NCBI RefSeq assembly: GCF_024868665.1
Contig: NC_079902.1
Coordinates: forward strand, 17,661,450-17,725,449
Origin: Triplophysa rosa
Taxonomy: Eukaryota; Chordata; Actinopteri; Cypriniformes; Nemacheilidae
Direction: 5' to 3'
Length of the DNA stretch: 64,000 bases
The notes beneath the pieces are model-generated. The model was not told the origin of the DNA. It did not search any database and saw only the letters and a program-made list of their open reading frames with translations. Shown here piece by piece: positions 35,172 to 45,447 of the stretch; position 1 is the stretch's first letter, and the number at the start of each line of letters is the position of its first letter. The translations under genes and the position numbers were made by a program.

Positions 35172-36660
35172 TTGAGCAAATTTCCTGCGGCGTTGTTGCA
35201 AATGCCGCGCCGTCACTGTCATTCGTGTGGGATATCCCTGCACGCCGCTGATGGTCACGGCGAGTGCGTCTCATGCTTGGTAGTTTCCCATGCTCAAGAC
35301 GCACTCAGAGAGACGGAATGCCCTCATTGCGAGAACATGAGTCTCTCCTCTCTGCGCTCGCGGATAGCTTTCTTCTCAGAGAGCGAATCTGCTTCTCGAT
35401 CCCTCCCGCTTCACTCTACGGAGACGAAGCAGCGGGGTAGAGGAACTAAGCGCTCGGGGAAGCGCAAGCTCACGTCCCCTCGGCGTGCCTCGCCTTCTCC
35501 ACAGAGAGAAAATTCACCGGTTCGTTTTTCCCAGGTCGACCAGCGTCCGCCGGCAGTTTGGTGGAAGCGAATTCGAGGAAGACGACAGCATGTCATTAGC
35601 GGCTTCAGACGGGGAGGAGCTGTCGGGCTCGGTTTTCGACCCCGCCCCCCTGCCGTCTATACACAGCGAACCCGCGCCGGGTCTGGATTCCGAGCTTTTT
35701 CGGGTCCTTACTAAGGCTGTGGAGGAGCTGGGCTTAGAGTGGTCCTCTCCGGAGGAACCCGCTCGCAGCCGCCTGGACGAATGGTTCCTGCCGGGGCGCC
35801 GCCAAGCCCCTCGTCAACGAACTTCACCGTTCTTCCCAGAGGTTCATGATGAACTCACCAGGTCATGGCGCGCTCCCTACTCAGCCCGTCTACGACCCTC
35901 TTCTTCCTCCGCTCTCACCTCGGTTGACGGCGTGGAAGAAAAAGGATATGAGAAGCTACCTCCCCTGGATGAGTCGGTGGCCACACATCTGTGTCCGCCC
36001 TCGGCAATCGGTTGGACGGCAAAAGCGGCTCATCCCTCCAAGCCCTGCAAAACCACCTCGGCCCTCGCTGGACGCGCATTCTCGTCCGCCGGCCAAGCGG
36101 CTTCAGCATTGCATTCCATGGCAGTGCTTCAAGTGTACCAGGCCAAACTCCTCCAGGGCATGGACGGGTCCGGTACAGATATCGCGCCCTTCAAAGAGCT
36201 GCGGAGCGCGACGGATCTCGCCCTACGCGCCACCAAGGCCACGGCCCAGGCGATAGGCAGATCTATGGCCAGTCTCGTGGTGCTCGAGAGCCATCTGTGG
36301 CTGATGCTCACAGAGATCAAGGAAGCAGACAAGGTCCCCTTCCTCGATGCTCCAATATCCGCTGCCGGCCTCTTCGGACCAGCAGTGGAGGGTTTTGCGG
36401 AACGCTTCACCGCAGCGCAGAAATCTTCGCAGGCCATGAAGCACTTCCTGCCCAAGAGACCCGGGTCCAGACCTGCGTCAGCTCGCCCCAGGCCAGCACC
36501 AACTCAGCAGCCGGTGAAGGCCACGCCCCCCGCTGCCCAGAAGGTAACAGGAGCTGAGACACATCAACGATCTCGCTCCGGGAGACGTTTCCCCCACCCT
36601 CAGCGTCAGGGACCCCGGCCAAAGATCACGCTGGACCCTGCGCCTCAGGCACCATCCTGA
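35172..36660 (+). pseudogene. DIRS gag-like ORF, broken by a frame change
   Basis: The first frame (ATG at 35172) opens with a zinc-binding-like stretch, CHSCGISL, then CVSCLVVSHA and CPHCENMSLSSLRSRIAFFS. After about 120 residues the coding character shifts to another frame, which runs to a stop at 36660 with SMSLAASDGEELSGSV, ELFRVLTKAVEELGLEW, SRLDEWFLPGRRQAPRQR and a C-terminal basic Pro-rich tail. These segments are recognisable from DIRS gag proteins of cyprinid fish. A one-base net shift between about 35490 and 35570 separates the two parts. The protein would package element RNA. The broken frame makes this copy non-functional unless frameshifting occurs. Confidence 0.85.
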
Positions 36661-36727
36661 GACCGAGGAAAGGAAGAGGAAGGGACCGTGTCTCGCTGCG
36701 GCTGGACCTCCTTCAAAGAAGGCTCTT

Positions 36728-38690
36728 TTGTTTGCCCAAACACCCTGTTCTGTTCCAGGTGCCAGCGAAAATGTGTTTTTGTTCCAAAATGTGAATACCG
36801 GGTCTGTTCTAACGCCCGCACAACCCACCGCTGTTATAGCGGGCACTTATATAAAACACAAACATTGTCAGAAAAAGAGCAACCTTCCTCTTCCACTCTC
36901 CATAGGAGTCAAGCCCCCGAAAGGCAGCATACCTCCCCAATGCATTCAACTCCTTGCCATACGGGCCGAGGCCTGGCGGGCCATCCCCGGGATATCGGAT
37001 TGGGTAATGGGAATAATATCTCAAGGATATTCACTCCAGTTCGCTCGCAGACCCCCGCGTTTCCGCGGGATGATCACCACCCGAGTCCAGAGCGCGAATT
37101 CACACGTTCTGCGCACGGAGTTGGTGAACTTACTGGACAAAGGAGCCATAGAACCGGTTCCTCCAGATCAAACCGAGTCGGGCTTTTACAGCCGCTACTT
37201 CCTCGTACCCAAAAAGGATGGCGGTCTCCGCCCCATCCTCGATCTCAGACATCTGAACCGCGCCCTTATGAAACGGCGTTTCAGAATGATTACACTGAAA
37301 CAGATCCTCTAGCAGATATACCCAGGGGACTGGTTCTTCTCCCTGGATCTGAAAGACGCATACTTCCACATCCAGATAGTCCCCCATCACAGATGATTCT
37401 TGAGATTCGCCTACGAAGGGGTTGCATATCAGTACATGGTCCTTCCATTTGGACTGTCTCTAGCTCCCCGCACTTTCACGAAGTGCATGGACGCGGCTCT
37501 ATCCCCTCTCAGGCAGACGGGAATCCGCATTCTGAACTACCTCGACGAATGTAGCACAGTCAGAGGAAGAGCTAAGGTCCCACAGGTCCCTCCTCCTCAG
37601 TCACCTGGAATTCCTGGGGCTCAGAATCAACCTCGCCAAAAGCGCTCTGTCCCCCAGCCAACGGATTTCGTTCCTGGTCTGATTCGAACCGTCTGATGGC
37701 CAGAATCACGCCAGACCGTGCCCTAGCCATTTAGCAGCTCGCGGCCTCTTTTACGCCCGAAGCGTCACGCCCCCTCAAGGCGTTTCAGAAGATGCTGGGT
37801 CTCATGGCCTCCGCATCTCAAGTACTGCAGTTGGGAGTTCTTCGGATGCGTCCTCTGCAGTACTGGCTGAAACCGAGAGTTCCGCCTCACGCTTGGCATC
37901 TCAGACGCCTACGCATCTGGGTGGATCAGGTCTGTGTAACAGCTCTAGCCCCATGGAGGGATCCTCTTTGGTTGGAGCAGGGTGTGCCCCTGGGTACCAC
38001 ATGCAGACGAAAGGTGGTCACAACAGACGCCTCCAAAACGGGTTGGGGGGCTCTGTGCGATGGCACACCGGCCTTCGGCCACTGGTCGATTCATGGCTGG
38101 CTCTTCGCCACTTCCTGCCGGTCTTACGGGACCGCCACGTCTTAGTCCGATCAGACAGCATGACAGTGGTGTCCTACATAAATCACCAGGGAGGCCTCTC
38201 CTCAAGACGCCTTTTCTCCCTGGTACTTTGCCTCTTGGAATGGGCTCAGTGCAATCTGCGCTCACTAAGGGCAACTCATGTGCCAGGCAGACTGAACCAG
38301 GGAGCAGATATGCTATCTCGGAGCAACGTCCCTTCAGAGGAATGGACGCTCCACCCCAAGTCGGTTCAGAAAATTTGGGAAGTCTTCGGCAAGGCAGAAA
38401 TCGACCTTATTGCCTCAAATGACCACACTCATTGCCCAACCTATTTTTCGAAGGACAGGGATACCTTGGCCCACAACTGGCCCAACCGGCTCCTCTATGC
38501 CTTCCCCCCGATCGCTCTCATACCACAGACGATCAGGAGGATCAGAGAACAGGCACACAAGGTGCTGTTCGTAGCCCCACTCTGGAAGAACCAGCCCTGG
38601 GTTGCGCAACTGTCTCAGCTGCTCGTAGCAGCCCCGTGGCCTATTCCCCTGAGACGGGACCTCCTCTCTCAGGCAGGCAACACAATTTGA
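36728..38690 (+). pseudogene. DIRS reverse transcriptase / RNase H / methylase-like region, broken
   Basis: RT block: SGFYSRYFLVPKKDGGLRPI, then LDLRHLNRALMKRRFRMIT, a stop at 37310-37312, then FFSLDLKDAYFHIQIVPHH, a second stop near 37393, and GVAYQYMVLPFGLSLAPRTF. The catalytic YxDD box reads YLDE followed at once by unrelated residues, so the second aspartate is lost together with a small deletion at about 37545-37560. RNase H region: VVTTDASKTGWGALCDG in one frame and VLVRSDSMTVVSYINHQGG with HVPGRLNQGADMLSR in another. The end (AEIDLIASNDHTHCPTYFS to RRDLLSQAGNTI) matches the downstream segment of DIRS pol, often described as methylase-like. At least two stops and several frame shifts make it a pseudogene. 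Confidence 0.88.
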
Positions 38691-39606
38691 CACCCCCAGC
38701 CAGAGCTGTGGGCTCTGCACCTTTGGCCTCTCGACGGGAGCCTACGGTCCTCCCCGAGAGTGTCATGAACACAATATCACAGGCTAGAGCTCCGTCTACT
38801 AGACGACTCTATAACCTCAAGTGGTCTGTCTTCTCCACCTGGTGTACAACCCGCGGCGCAGACCCAGAATCCTGTGACATATCACTAATTCTGTCCTTCC
38901 TGCAAGAGCTGTTGGATAAGGGCCGCTCCCCTTCCACGCTCAAGGTCTATGTGGCAGCAATTGCAGCCTCTCATGCCCCCATAGCGGGCCAAGGAGTGGG
39001 AAAGAATGACTTGGTCATTCGTTTCTTGAAGGGTTCCAGGCGGCTACGCCCTCCTCGCCCCCTCACTGTTCCCATATGGGATCTGCCCACGGTGTTGAGA
39101 GCTCCTGTCTTGAGTTTGGGCCTGACAACTCTAAGGTAGTCCTCAAACCTAGACATGGTTACGTACCTAAGGTGCTCTCTACTCCATTTAGAGCACAGGT
39201 AGTGACACTTTCCGCGCTCCCCTCCTCCGAGCAGGACCCGGAGCTGAATCTGCTCTGTCCAGTCAGAGCGCTTAAGATCTACATTGAGCATTCCGCCCCA
39301 TTCAGGCGGTCGGAACAGCTTTTTGTCTGCTTTGGCAACCGCACCAGAGGGTCTCCGGTCACAAAGCATAGACTATCTAAATGTATATTTGAGGCTATCG
39401 CGCTGGCATACTCTTCCTTGGGCCTTCTATGCCCCACGGGAGTTAGAGCCCATTCTACTAGAGGCGTCGCCTCTTCCTGGGCATGGTCTAGTGGAGTCTC
39501 CATAGCGGATATTTGTGCGGCGGCCTGCTGGGCTTCGCTTTCCACATTTACCAGATTCTACAGTCTGGACGTTCTGGCCTTACAGGCCCGGGTCCTTTCT
39601 GCTTAA
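38432..39606 (+). pseudogene. DIRS tyrosine recombinase, internally deleted
   Basis: N-terminal part: MNTISQARAPSTRRLYNLKW, VFSTWCTTRGADPESCDISL and SPSTLKVYVAAIAASHAPI, the core-binding region of a tyrosine recombinase. The frame ends at 39139. A second frame, from about 39097, carries VVLKPRHGYVPKVLSTPFRA, then RAHSTRGVASSWAW (an H-x-x-R box) and ADICAAACWASLSTFTRFY with the candidate nucleophilic Tyr, ending at 39606. Compared with remembered family members, the segment between the two that normally carries the first catalytic Arg is missing, so a deletion with frame change near 39097-39115 is inferred. It would have inserted the circular cDNA; this copy cannot. Confidence 0.88.
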
Positions 39607-39806
39607 AACTACTGCTGGGCTGGGGTTGCCCTCAACCACACCAGCACCTAACACACTACTGGGACGATTAACCGTATTAAGCCACCTATTAGCTTGTTTT
39701 TTCCGCCTTCCACAGGATTCTCTGCCTCATACCTATCCTCGAGCCACGGCTTCGGGATTATATGATGTTTTCGTTCCACTTGTAGCACGGCGGGATTATA
39801 CTGGTT

Positions 39807-39910
39807 CCCCATAGCGTCCTGCTACGCAGTACGAGTGAAGTATCGATAGGGAACGTACTCGGTTACTAACGTAACCTCGGTTCCCTGAGATACGGGAACG
39901 AGTACTGCGT
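39807..39910. repeat. DIRS internal complementary region
   Basis: 39807-39854 is the reverse complement of the element's left end (34763 onward), with one mismatch seen (TAGCAG versus CGTAGCAG). 39855-39893 is the reverse complement of the right end (40187-40225). Placed side by side they bridge the two termini. In the DIRS replication model this region templates joining of the ends to give a circle. Confidence 0.93.
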
Positions 39911-39938
39911 TCCTGGCCGTGCTTACAAGCTGCATATG

Positions 39939-40225
39939 GTCGTCGCTTCAGTCGAAGTAACCTGAGGACCCTACGGTGATGTGTCTGCTTATTTAGCCAT
40001 AAGCCCCGCCCATTTTTGCGGGCACCATCACCATAGGTCCTTGCAGCTTCGCTGCCATTGGCTCAAAGTTTTACTTTGCAAACACCAATGGCCGTGCAGT
40101 ATTCACTGCGTTATTGTAAAGCTTCAGTCATCGGAGAAAACGGAGTTTTCCCCCATAGCGTCCTGCTACGCAGTGCTGAGTACCAAGTATCTCAGGGAAC
40201 CGAGGTTACGTTAGTAACCGAGTAC
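39939..40225 (-). repeat. DIRS right inverted terminal repeat
   Basis: Inverted copy of the left repeat plus an outer extension (about 40174-40225) not present in the left repeat, ending GAGGTTACGTTAGTAACCGA and GTAC. The extension is what the second half of the internal complementary region pairs with. Confidence 0.92.
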
Positions 40226-40620
40226 GTTTTGTTTCTGTTCAATAGAAGTGAATGCGTACCGCCGTTGTGAGAGTGTGAATTGTCTCGTAGTTTACTCACC
40301 CTCATGCTATCCCAAACACATACTGTATGACACACATATCACAAGACATGTGAGAAGCAATAAGATTCAAAGCTATCCACATGCCACCCTATTTAACTTA
40401 TTTTAGTTCAATAAATACGCTCAAAATAGTTATCATTGTCTCTCACAAATGCGTTGTTTTGCTTCAACAGACATTATTTGGATTGCTGTAATTATGAATG
40501 TGTGTATTTCTTGAGCTTTACCATTTACAATACAATATAAGAAGATAATTTTTGAATTGTTTGTTTGTGTTCAACTAAAGAAATCAAGTCATGAGGGTGA
40601 GTAAATAATGCATTTTTATG
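40226..40620. mobile_element. Angel-type MITE, right half (split by DIRS element)
   Basis: Continues the copy cut at 34762: GTTTTGTTTCTGTTCAATAG, AAGTGAATGCGTACCGCCG. Its terminal part is diverged: a GTTTACTCACCCTCATGCTA block near 40290 and GAGGGTGAGTAAATAATGCA near 40594 suggest a second, overlapping MITE remnant. Confidence 0.75.
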
Positions 40621-41408
40621 TTCTCTTTTTCTTTAAATCAAAAGTCTGGTTGTGAAACTATACCTAATACTGTAACTCATACATGCATTAACTACATGTT
40701 AGTGATAATAACTGTGTGCGGACTGCACGCATGCACTTTTTCTCTGTCTCTCTCTCTCTCTCCCGCAGAAAATAAAGATATCAGTGCTAGGACAGGTGGC
40801 TTATATCTCTGTGCATGGGGAGGGACGGGGAAATGCAGATCCAAAGCTCTATGGCGGCAGCTTGTGTAGCAGCGGGACAGAATCTCTTGGTTCCTTTTAG
40901 TCTCACCCTTTTAGCACACAGTCAGTCACTTCAAACATCACGGGACACACTGGATAGAAGGCGCAGCCCACCGTGAGCTCTCAGTCTCAGCAACACTGGC
41001 TGGATCACCGTGTGTGAATACCAGACTGCACGAGAGGGAGCAAAAATAAAGCGCAGATAAATACATATTTCATGGAATTTTACAGTGTATGATGCCATGT
41101 TGGAGAGGGGAGAGGGAGGTTTTGAGGTGACTTTACATTCGCTGATCAAGGGAATCATGCACGGGCTGAGTTTCCTGACCTTAACCTCAGAATAATAGTT
41201 TTTTTTATCATATTTTCTTTACCTCTGTGTTTTCATTCCTGCTTACAGAATCCATTTATAGGTGCAGTTGTGTTTTATAATGGAGACAAGTCAGACTTTT
41301 GTCTAACAGCATAAATTAATTATTATTCTAATAGAAGCATGTTTAGCTTATCCTGCCACAAAGTGAAAACTTGTGTAAATAATACTGGAGTATTCTATTC
41401 TGAAGAGA
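40621..41408. other. Unannotated stretch
   Basis: No supported gene. A CT-rich tract ending CTCTCCCGCAG at 40758-40768 looks like a splice acceptor, but what follows is not coding in any frame for long and has no good donor. Confidence 0.4.
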
Positions 41409-41727
41409 TTAAACTGACAGCTCACCCAAAAATTTTGTCATCATTTACTCACCCTCTTGTCATTTCAAACCTATATGACTTTCTTTATTCTGTAGAACGC
41501 AAAAGAAGATATTTTGAAGAATGTTGTTAACTGGCACCCATTCACTTGCACTGGTTTTGTGTCCGTACAATAGAATTAAATGGGTGCCGGTGATGTTTGG
41601 TTACCACTTTTACTCAAAATATCTTCTTTTGTGTTTTGCCGAAAGAAAGAAAGTCATACAGGTTTGAAATGACAAGAGGTTGAGTAAATCATGACAGAAT
41701 TTTCATTTTGGGTGAACGATTACTTAA
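41409..41727. mobile_element. Angel-type TTAA foldback MITE, full length
   Basis: Left end TTAAACTGACAGCTCACCCA, right end TTTTGGGTGAACGATTACTTAA. Inner halves: TTCACTTGCACTGGTTTTGT and the partner AATTAAATGGGTGCCGGTGA. Same subgroup as 11141-11436. Confidence 0.9.
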
Positions 41728-42004
41728 AACCTGTTAATAGACTTGCTGGTCAAAGTTATTTTTCTGTGCGGATGTAAAACATCAGTTTTGGGCCATAGAC
41801 ATATGTGGCGACACTAAAGCTATACTTATAACTATATATTTTTCCTGCTAACTTCTAAACAAACTTAAAACACTCAATAACATGAAACGTTCATATAGTG
41901 GGAATCAGATGAAAAGTTATTTTTTTATTATTATTTTATTTTTACAAATAAGTTTCTGAACACTGACCATACATGAGGCTAAGACTAAAGCAGTGAAAAC
42001 TTTT

Positions 42005-42128
42005 TAGTTTCAGCTTGAGTAACACTTAGATTAGAATAGATTTACTTAAGGTAAAACATTACTCACCACGCAACATTTTTTTATAAATTGCATCACATTG
42101 TAATATTTTATAAAAAATTATAATCTGC
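42005..42128. repeat. Diverged direct repeat, left copy
   Basis: TTTTAGTTTCAGCTTGAGTAAC at the start, then TAAAACATTACTCACCACGC, CATCACATTGTAATATTTTA and TATAATCTGCA. About 120 bp that recur, diverged, at 42916-43033. Confidence 0.7.
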
Positions 42129-42538
42129 AAAAAACAGCATGCATTCACAGGGGTCAGTGCTAAACCCTGAATATTTACTGACCCCAGAACTGCCCATGGA
42201 ATCCTGAGAGAGTAATGCTACGCACACATGCAAAGGGTCAGAAAAGCACACATACACCGTGGGAGACTCAGGTTTGACCTTTTGAAGTCTGTGGAGCAGA
42301 GAATGGTTAGTTCAGAGGCTTGAGAAGGACTAAGCTCCCTGTGGCTCCGGGGAGAGGTGAAGATACAGCATGGAGGTGGAGGAAGAGGGCAGAAGTTTTT
42401 TGCTTTCATGAAGTCCTGAGCATATTGTATCGTTTAATACACTTAATGAGATTTCACTCCAATACAAAACGCAACACGAATACTCAGGAACAGATATATG
42501 CTTATGTAGAAATTCTGTGCCGCATGTAGCGTTGAGTT

Positions 42539-42871
42539 TGCAAATTGCAACAACGGCTCACTCCACCCCTCCCTTTCGAAGCACTACGGTGGCTGACACA
42601 GAATTAAGATGTTGTCACTTTTTCGCTTCTTTGCACAATGAGATAATGTATTTACAAAATGCAGTTTGTCCGTTTAGGGCTACTATAGCAACAACATGGC
42701 AAATTCTATGCAAGGGGACCCGCGATGTATGTAGATAGAGATTTTCATTTTAAAGTAATAAAAACATAACGCTTCATTATGTAAGGTCTTTATACACCTC
42801 TGAAGACATAGTTATATTATATTGCATTTCTGTCAATGGATCCTTCAAAAAATTACACATTGGACCTTTAA
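42539..42871. mobile_element. TTAA MITE (TTAAAGGTCCA family), left-truncated
   Basis: Contains ACGGCTCACTCCACCCCTCC, AGCACTACGGTGGCTGACA, ACAACATGGCAAATTCTATG and the right terminus TTACACATTGGACCTTTAA. The outer left end is missing. Same orientation as the complete copy at 59534-59924. Confidence 0.87.
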
Positions 42872-42915
42872 AACTAGATACATTTACTTTATTCACTGTG
42901 ACATCACTGTGACAT

Positions 42916-43033
42916 TTTAGTTTCAGCTCCAGTAACATTAATAGATCAACTTTGTAAAACATGCATGATTCACCACATAACATTTATTATAAGTTACATC
43001 ATATTGCAATATTTATCAAAATGTATAATCTTC
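42916..43033. repeat. Diverged direct repeat, right copy
   Basis: TTTTAGTTTCAGCTCCAGTAAC, then TAAAACATGCATGATTCACC, CATCATATTGCAATATTTAT and TATAATCTTCC. Matches 42005-42128 with many substitutions and small gaps. Confidence 0.7.
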
Positions 43034-44149
43034 CAGGGAAATGAGAGCTGACATTAAATAATAGATCTTGTTTTCAGGGAAATGTAATAAAATTGTGTTT
43101 TTTTTTATAATTTATTTTTAAATAGTTTTTAAGTGAAGTAAGAAAAAGTGTTTTGTTTTCAGGTTAATATATCTTGTTTTACATCTTGTTATATCTTAAG
43201 TTTAAATTTTTATATTTTCTTCTCTACAGATTTTTGTCAAAAATTACTTTTTTGCAGCATAGGCTGTTTTGAATTCCTTTGAAGTCCTACTGGGTTAGTA
43301 GTCCAGTGTCTGCATTCAGTTTTAAAAGAGCACACAAGCAGTGCTCATAAGCACCCTCCTGAATCATAAAGTGACAAATAAGATGGTCTACGGTCTCATG
43401 GACATCACAGACACTGTGACCGTTGTGAGTTCTCACGACCATAAGTTCACATCAAATGCGTCATTTGGGACAGGTCCCGATTAGGACTACGACGTCTGAG
43501 GGTCAAATTTGGGCCAGAGAGGGAGAGAGAACCCGAATATGACCCTATAACTCTCCCACAGTGTTTGAGGGTGTACTTTTTCCTCATCTCTTCAGTGCTA
43601 AACCAGCATGATGAAAAAGGCAAGCTGGCGAGCGTCAGATCTGACCCACAAAGATAAACGTGAATATGGGACCATATCCGCCCGCAGCGACTCACTCGGG
43701 GGTGCAGCCCATCTGAACAATGTTTCACAGCTGATGGCTTCAGTCCTTGGTGTAAACAGAAACAAATGTGGCACTTGGAAAATAGGCAGTAAATAAGAAA
43801 CTAGCGTGTGTATGCGCGTGTGATTTGGGAGGGGGAGAATTGCCCATTTGTCAGTTTGGATAAGGTCAGCGTTTAAATCGTCTGGCAACATTAAACGAAT
43901 GCAATGGGGAAGATGCCCTGCCAACTGCACCTAAAAGTGTGGCAGAAATCATTCATCCCGCAAACGAACTCAAGCTCGGGGCTAAAACTAGTGATTTCAG
44001 CATGTCGTCTGTATGCAGAAACCCCAAAAATAGAACGTCTGTGACCATAAGAAATGAGATTGAAGGGTGACGTAAGTCAAACTTGTTATTTCAGTCGTGG
44101 TGTGTCTTGAAGTGATTTGATGTACCACTGAAGTGTTTATTGTCTAAAG
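43034..44149. other. Unannotated stretch
   Basis: No gene or repeat recognised. Block 43440-43930 is of mixed composition with overlapping short frames on both strands and no domain. Confidence 0.45.
44142..44149. repeat. 8-bp target site duplication GTCTAAAG, left
   Basis: Matches 45440-45447 exactly. Confidence 0.9.
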
Positions 44150-45439
44150 CAGTCATCCTCAATTGGTGGACTGCGGGCCGGATCCAGACCTTTGCTTGGT
44201 TTCATCCGGACCACGATACATAGCCTACTAAACCATTTAAAACATTTGACTATTTCGGTTGTTTAAATTAAGCCGCGCGTCTACACAACGGAGAATCACA
44301 TCACACGCGCTCCCAGAAACATTTGGGATGGCTAAATGGCTCTCACTATATCCTTGGTGTTTCGAGTCTGAAGTCATCACGCAACCGTGTTTTCTGGCAA
44401 TTTTAACAATCACAGGTAGTTTAAATGGTTAGGGTTAGGGTGAAGGTTTCGTAATCGTAAAACTTGAAACACCAAGGATTTAATCAAAACCAACAAGCCA
44501 CGCCCACGGATCTGACTCGAAACACCAAGGATAGTGAGAGCTGCTGCCAAAAGCGCTTCGTTTGAACCCTTTCCGCTCTTCGCGCGCTGCTTCTCTCCCG
44601 CCAAAGACGCGCCGCATGAAGAGCAGCAGATATGTGCTTATTTGAACAACAGTAGTGCAGAGTAAGTAAATGGACACAACAGTAAAGAAAATGCAGACAT
44701 TTTAAAGTATTTTGTCTGTCAGACTGTTTACTGTTTGATATGTCTCCAACCTTTCAACCAGATTTGTGATATTTTATGAACCATTAGCATTATTGATCAG
44801 CATGTAAACATTTTTGACCCTGTGAAAACCCAGGCTAAAGTCTCATAATCTAATTAATAGATAACACGCATCAAAGATTAGTTCAAGCATTACTTTCACT
44901 AAGATTTCAATCTTTGAAATAGCATTTTATTGTCATATTTTTACAGAATATTCTGTAGGATGATTTTATGTAGAAAACAGTAAAAAGACTTTTGCTGGGT
45001 TTCCACAAGCAGGGTCACATTTTGTAATGAACAACGTTCTAACTGGGAAATTATTTAAATATAGAAGTAGTTCTGGTGTGAATGGCATGCAAAGGTTAAT
45101 TTGGTAAGTAAATTTGTTTTCTGTTTATGATGAGAGCATTTTAATTGCTGTTTTTATGTTTACAGTAGTTTTTTATTTACAAATATTAATTATCAGGCTT
45201 CTATTAAGAGGGCATTCCCCTAACCACAGAGCCTAAAATGCATACAATAAAGTACATACTGTACATACATACTGTGCACATCAAACTATATAAATAAATG
45301 GCCTGATAAAAGATCATATCTTTTACATATATATATCCAAGTGAGCTAAAAAAAAATTTTCAAAAAAATATTGTCCAGACCTCCGTTTCAAAGAAAATAT
45401 AAAGACCGGACCTCTTGGAACTTTAATTGAACACCCCTG
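44150..45439. mobile_element. Non-autonomous hAT-type transposon
   Basis: Flanked by a perfect 8-bp duplication GTCTAAAG. Left end CAGTCATCCTCAATTGGTGG and reverse complement of right end CAGGGGTGTTCAATTAAAGT fit the hAT terminal pattern CAG..GT...CAA. Length 1290 bp with no transposase frame. Inside, an inverted pair with GTGTTTCGAGTC and GACTCGAAACAC (44339-44368 and 44514-44541) forms a possible nested foldback. The first bases (GGTGGACTGCGGGCCGGATC) and last ones (CCGGACCTCTTGGAA) match a common hAT end style. Confidence 0.88.
44339..44541. repeat. Inverted repeat inside the hAT element
   Basis: Arms of 30 and 28 bases: GCTCTCACTATATCCTTGGT continuing GTTTCGAGTC, and its complement at 44514-44541; only a TA insertion separates them. 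A partial third copy (TTGAAACACCAAGGATT) is at 44463-44480. Confidence 0.9.
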
Positions 45440-45447
45440 GTCTAAAG
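45440..45447. repeat. 8-bp target site duplication GTCTAAAG, right
   Basis: Matches 44142-44149. Confidence 0.9.

Larger units (their letters stand above)
34763..40225 (+). mobile_element. DIRS1-like tyrosine-recombinase retrotransposon, degenerate
   Basis: A 5463-bp element with the complete DIRS layout: left inverted repeat 34763-35023, gag 35172-36660, reverse transcriptase and RNase H 36728-38690, tyrosine recombinase 38432-39606, internal complementary region 39807-39910, and right inverted repeat 39939-40225. DIRS elements integrate circular DNA with a recombinase and make no target duplication; here the flanks join cleanly around GTT. Every ORF has stops or frame changes and catalytic parts are damaged, so this copy is dead. 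Its inverted repeats are still very similar over much of their length. Confidence 0.96.

Noticed and set aside
40735..40870. Possible exon after a CT-rich tract and CAG
   Set aside because: The tract is a CT microsatellite. No coding frame with a suitable donor follows.
44428..44440. Telomere-like TTAGGG motif
   Set aside because: Only about two units (GGTTAGGGTTAGGG), too short to be an interstitial telomeric tract.
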